Source of the DNA: Mycobacteroides chelonae
Lineage (GTDB): Bacteria > Actinomycetota > Actinomycetes > Mycobacteriales > Mycobacteriaceae
Length of the DNA: 64,000 bases
Direction of reading: 5' to 3'
Assembly: GCF_016767715.1 (NCBI RefSeq)
Contig: NZ_CP050145.1
Coordinates: forward strand, 248,001 to 312,000
Each line of letters starts with the position of its first letter. Position 1 is the first letter of the stretch. Below are positions 63,401-64,000 of this stretch, one piece after another. A model generated the notes under the pieces. That model was not told the origin of the DNA. It did not search any database and saw only the letters and a program-made list of their open reading frames with translations. Made by a program: the position numbers and the translations under genes.

Positions 63401-64000
63401 GTGGCCCTGTACCGCAAGTATCGCCCGGCGACCTTCGCCGAAGTCATCGGCCAGGAGCACGTCACCGGACCGTTGACCACCGCGCTGGACGCGGGCCGCA
63501 TCAACCACGCCTATCTGTTCTCGGGGCCCCGTGGCTGCGGTAAGACGTCCTCGGCCCGCATCCTGGCCCGCTCGCTGAACTGCGTGCAGGGGCCCACCTC
63601 GACGCCGTGCGGGGTCTGTGATTCGTGCGTGGCGCTGGCGCCCAACGGATCGGGCAACGTCGATGTCATCGAACTGGACGCCGCCAGCCACGGTGGTGTG
63701 GACGACACCCGTGAGCTGCGTGATCGGGCCTTTTACGCACCCGCGCAGTCGCGCTACCGCATCTTCATCATCGATGAAGCGCACATGGTCACCACTGCGG
63801 GTTTCAACGCGCTGCTCAAGATTGTCGAGGAGCCACCCGAGCATCTGATCTTCGTTTTCGCCACCACCGAGCCGGAGAAGGTGCTGCCGACCATCCGGTC
63901 GCGCACCCATCACTATCCGTTCCGCCTGCTGGCGCCCAAGACGATGCGGACGCTCGTCGAGGCCATCTGTGCGCAGGAGAACGTCGCCGTCGACGATCCG
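63401..64000 (+). CDS. dnaX: DNA polymerase III gamma/tau subunit (5' part)
   Basis: GTG 63401 opens MALYRKYRPATFAEVIGQEHV; 200 codons run to the window edge without a stop. Walker A is SGPRGCGKTSSAR (about 44-56), a four-Cys zinc region (LNC then CGVCDSC), Walker B IFIIDEAHMV, SRC-like sensor PTIRSRTHHYPFR. This clamp-loader subunit loads the beta clamp at the replication fork. The gene continues beyond the window. Position next to ffs and Rv3722c agrees with M. tuberculosis Rv3721c. Confidence 0.95.
   Translation, partial: MALYRKYRPATFAEVIGQEHVTGPLTTALDAGRINHAYLFSGPRGCGKTSSARILARSLNCVQGPTSTPCGVCDSCVALAPNGSGNVDVIELDAASHGGVDDTRELRDRAFYAPAQSRYRIFIIDEAHMVTTAGFNALLKIVEEPPEHLIFVFATTEPEKVLPTIRSRTHHYPFRLLAPKTMRTLVEAICAQENVAVDDP

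Overview
The window looks like chromosome from a rapidly growing mycobacterium, most likely of the Mycobacteroides abscessus-chelonae group. The reasons are high GC with strong third-position bias, an MspA-type porin, many mycobacterial lipoproteins and ESX-substrate-like small proteins, and gene neighbourhoods known from M. tuberculosis: hisC2 with tRNA-Ser/tRNA-Arg; proXVWZ-Rv3755c-tyrA-Rv3753c-tadA; ligC/Rv3730c; ffs-Rv3722c-dnaX. The species call is an inference.

Layout. 1-5.1 kb: the end of an unidentified gene, the aromatic aminotransferase Pat/HisC2, tRNA-Ser(GCT) and tRNA-Arg(ACG), then a 2.5 kb island bounded by a perfect 38-bp copy of the tRNA-Arg 3' end. The island carries a three-gene WXG100-like/effector-like/membrane-anchored cassette and no integrase. 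5.1-24 kb is largely core and peripheral metabolism: TetR regulators, a GMC oxidoreductase, a second three-gene ESX-substrate-like cassette with an alpha/beta hydrolase, an acyl-CoA dehydrogenase, a ThrE exporter, the ProXVWZ glycine-betaine type transporter, an HxlR regulator with a palindromic operator candidate, and tyrA. 24-42 kb: tadA, duplicated small secreted proteins, tRNA-Ser(CGA), an MspA porin, queuosine-related tgt and gluQ, a P450, an amino-acid transporter fusion, LigC and a LigD-polymerase-like protein facing each other at CATATG, a GT87 mannosyltransferase, tRNA-Ser(GGA), an MFS pump and an esterase.

42.7-60.3 kb is the most remarkable part: a compact, translationally coupled gene cluster that looks biosynthetic. 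The left operon holds an SRPBCC protein, an AMP-forming ligase, an aromatic FAD monooxygenase, a 646-aa FAD/NAD(P)-binding enzyme and an aspartase/fumarase-superfamily lyase. The last two have the same order and fold classes as the CreE/CreD pair that makes nitrous acid from aspartate in diazo natural-product pathways, and the ligase belongs to the same superfamily as CreM diazotases. The right operon holds an exported esterase, a class II DAHP synthase (PhzC type), an EntA/DhbA-like dehydrogenase, a PhzD isochorismatase, a PhzE ADIC synthase and an amidohydrolase. Together these predict 3-hydroxyanthranilate, an ortho-aminophenol. Between the operons lie a GAF-PucR activator and a transposase-derived protein that appears to have lost catalytic acidic residues. 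A TTGACGGA-type motif recurs in the control regions of these units. The inferred product is a diazo (ortho-diazoquinone), N-N, deaminated or benzoxazole compound derived from 3-hydroxyanthranilate.

60.4-64 kb returns to the core genome: SRP RNA, the Rv3722c-like aspartate aminotransferase, two tandem lipoproteins and the 5' part of dnaX.

Functions are read from motifs and family memory only. No database search was run.
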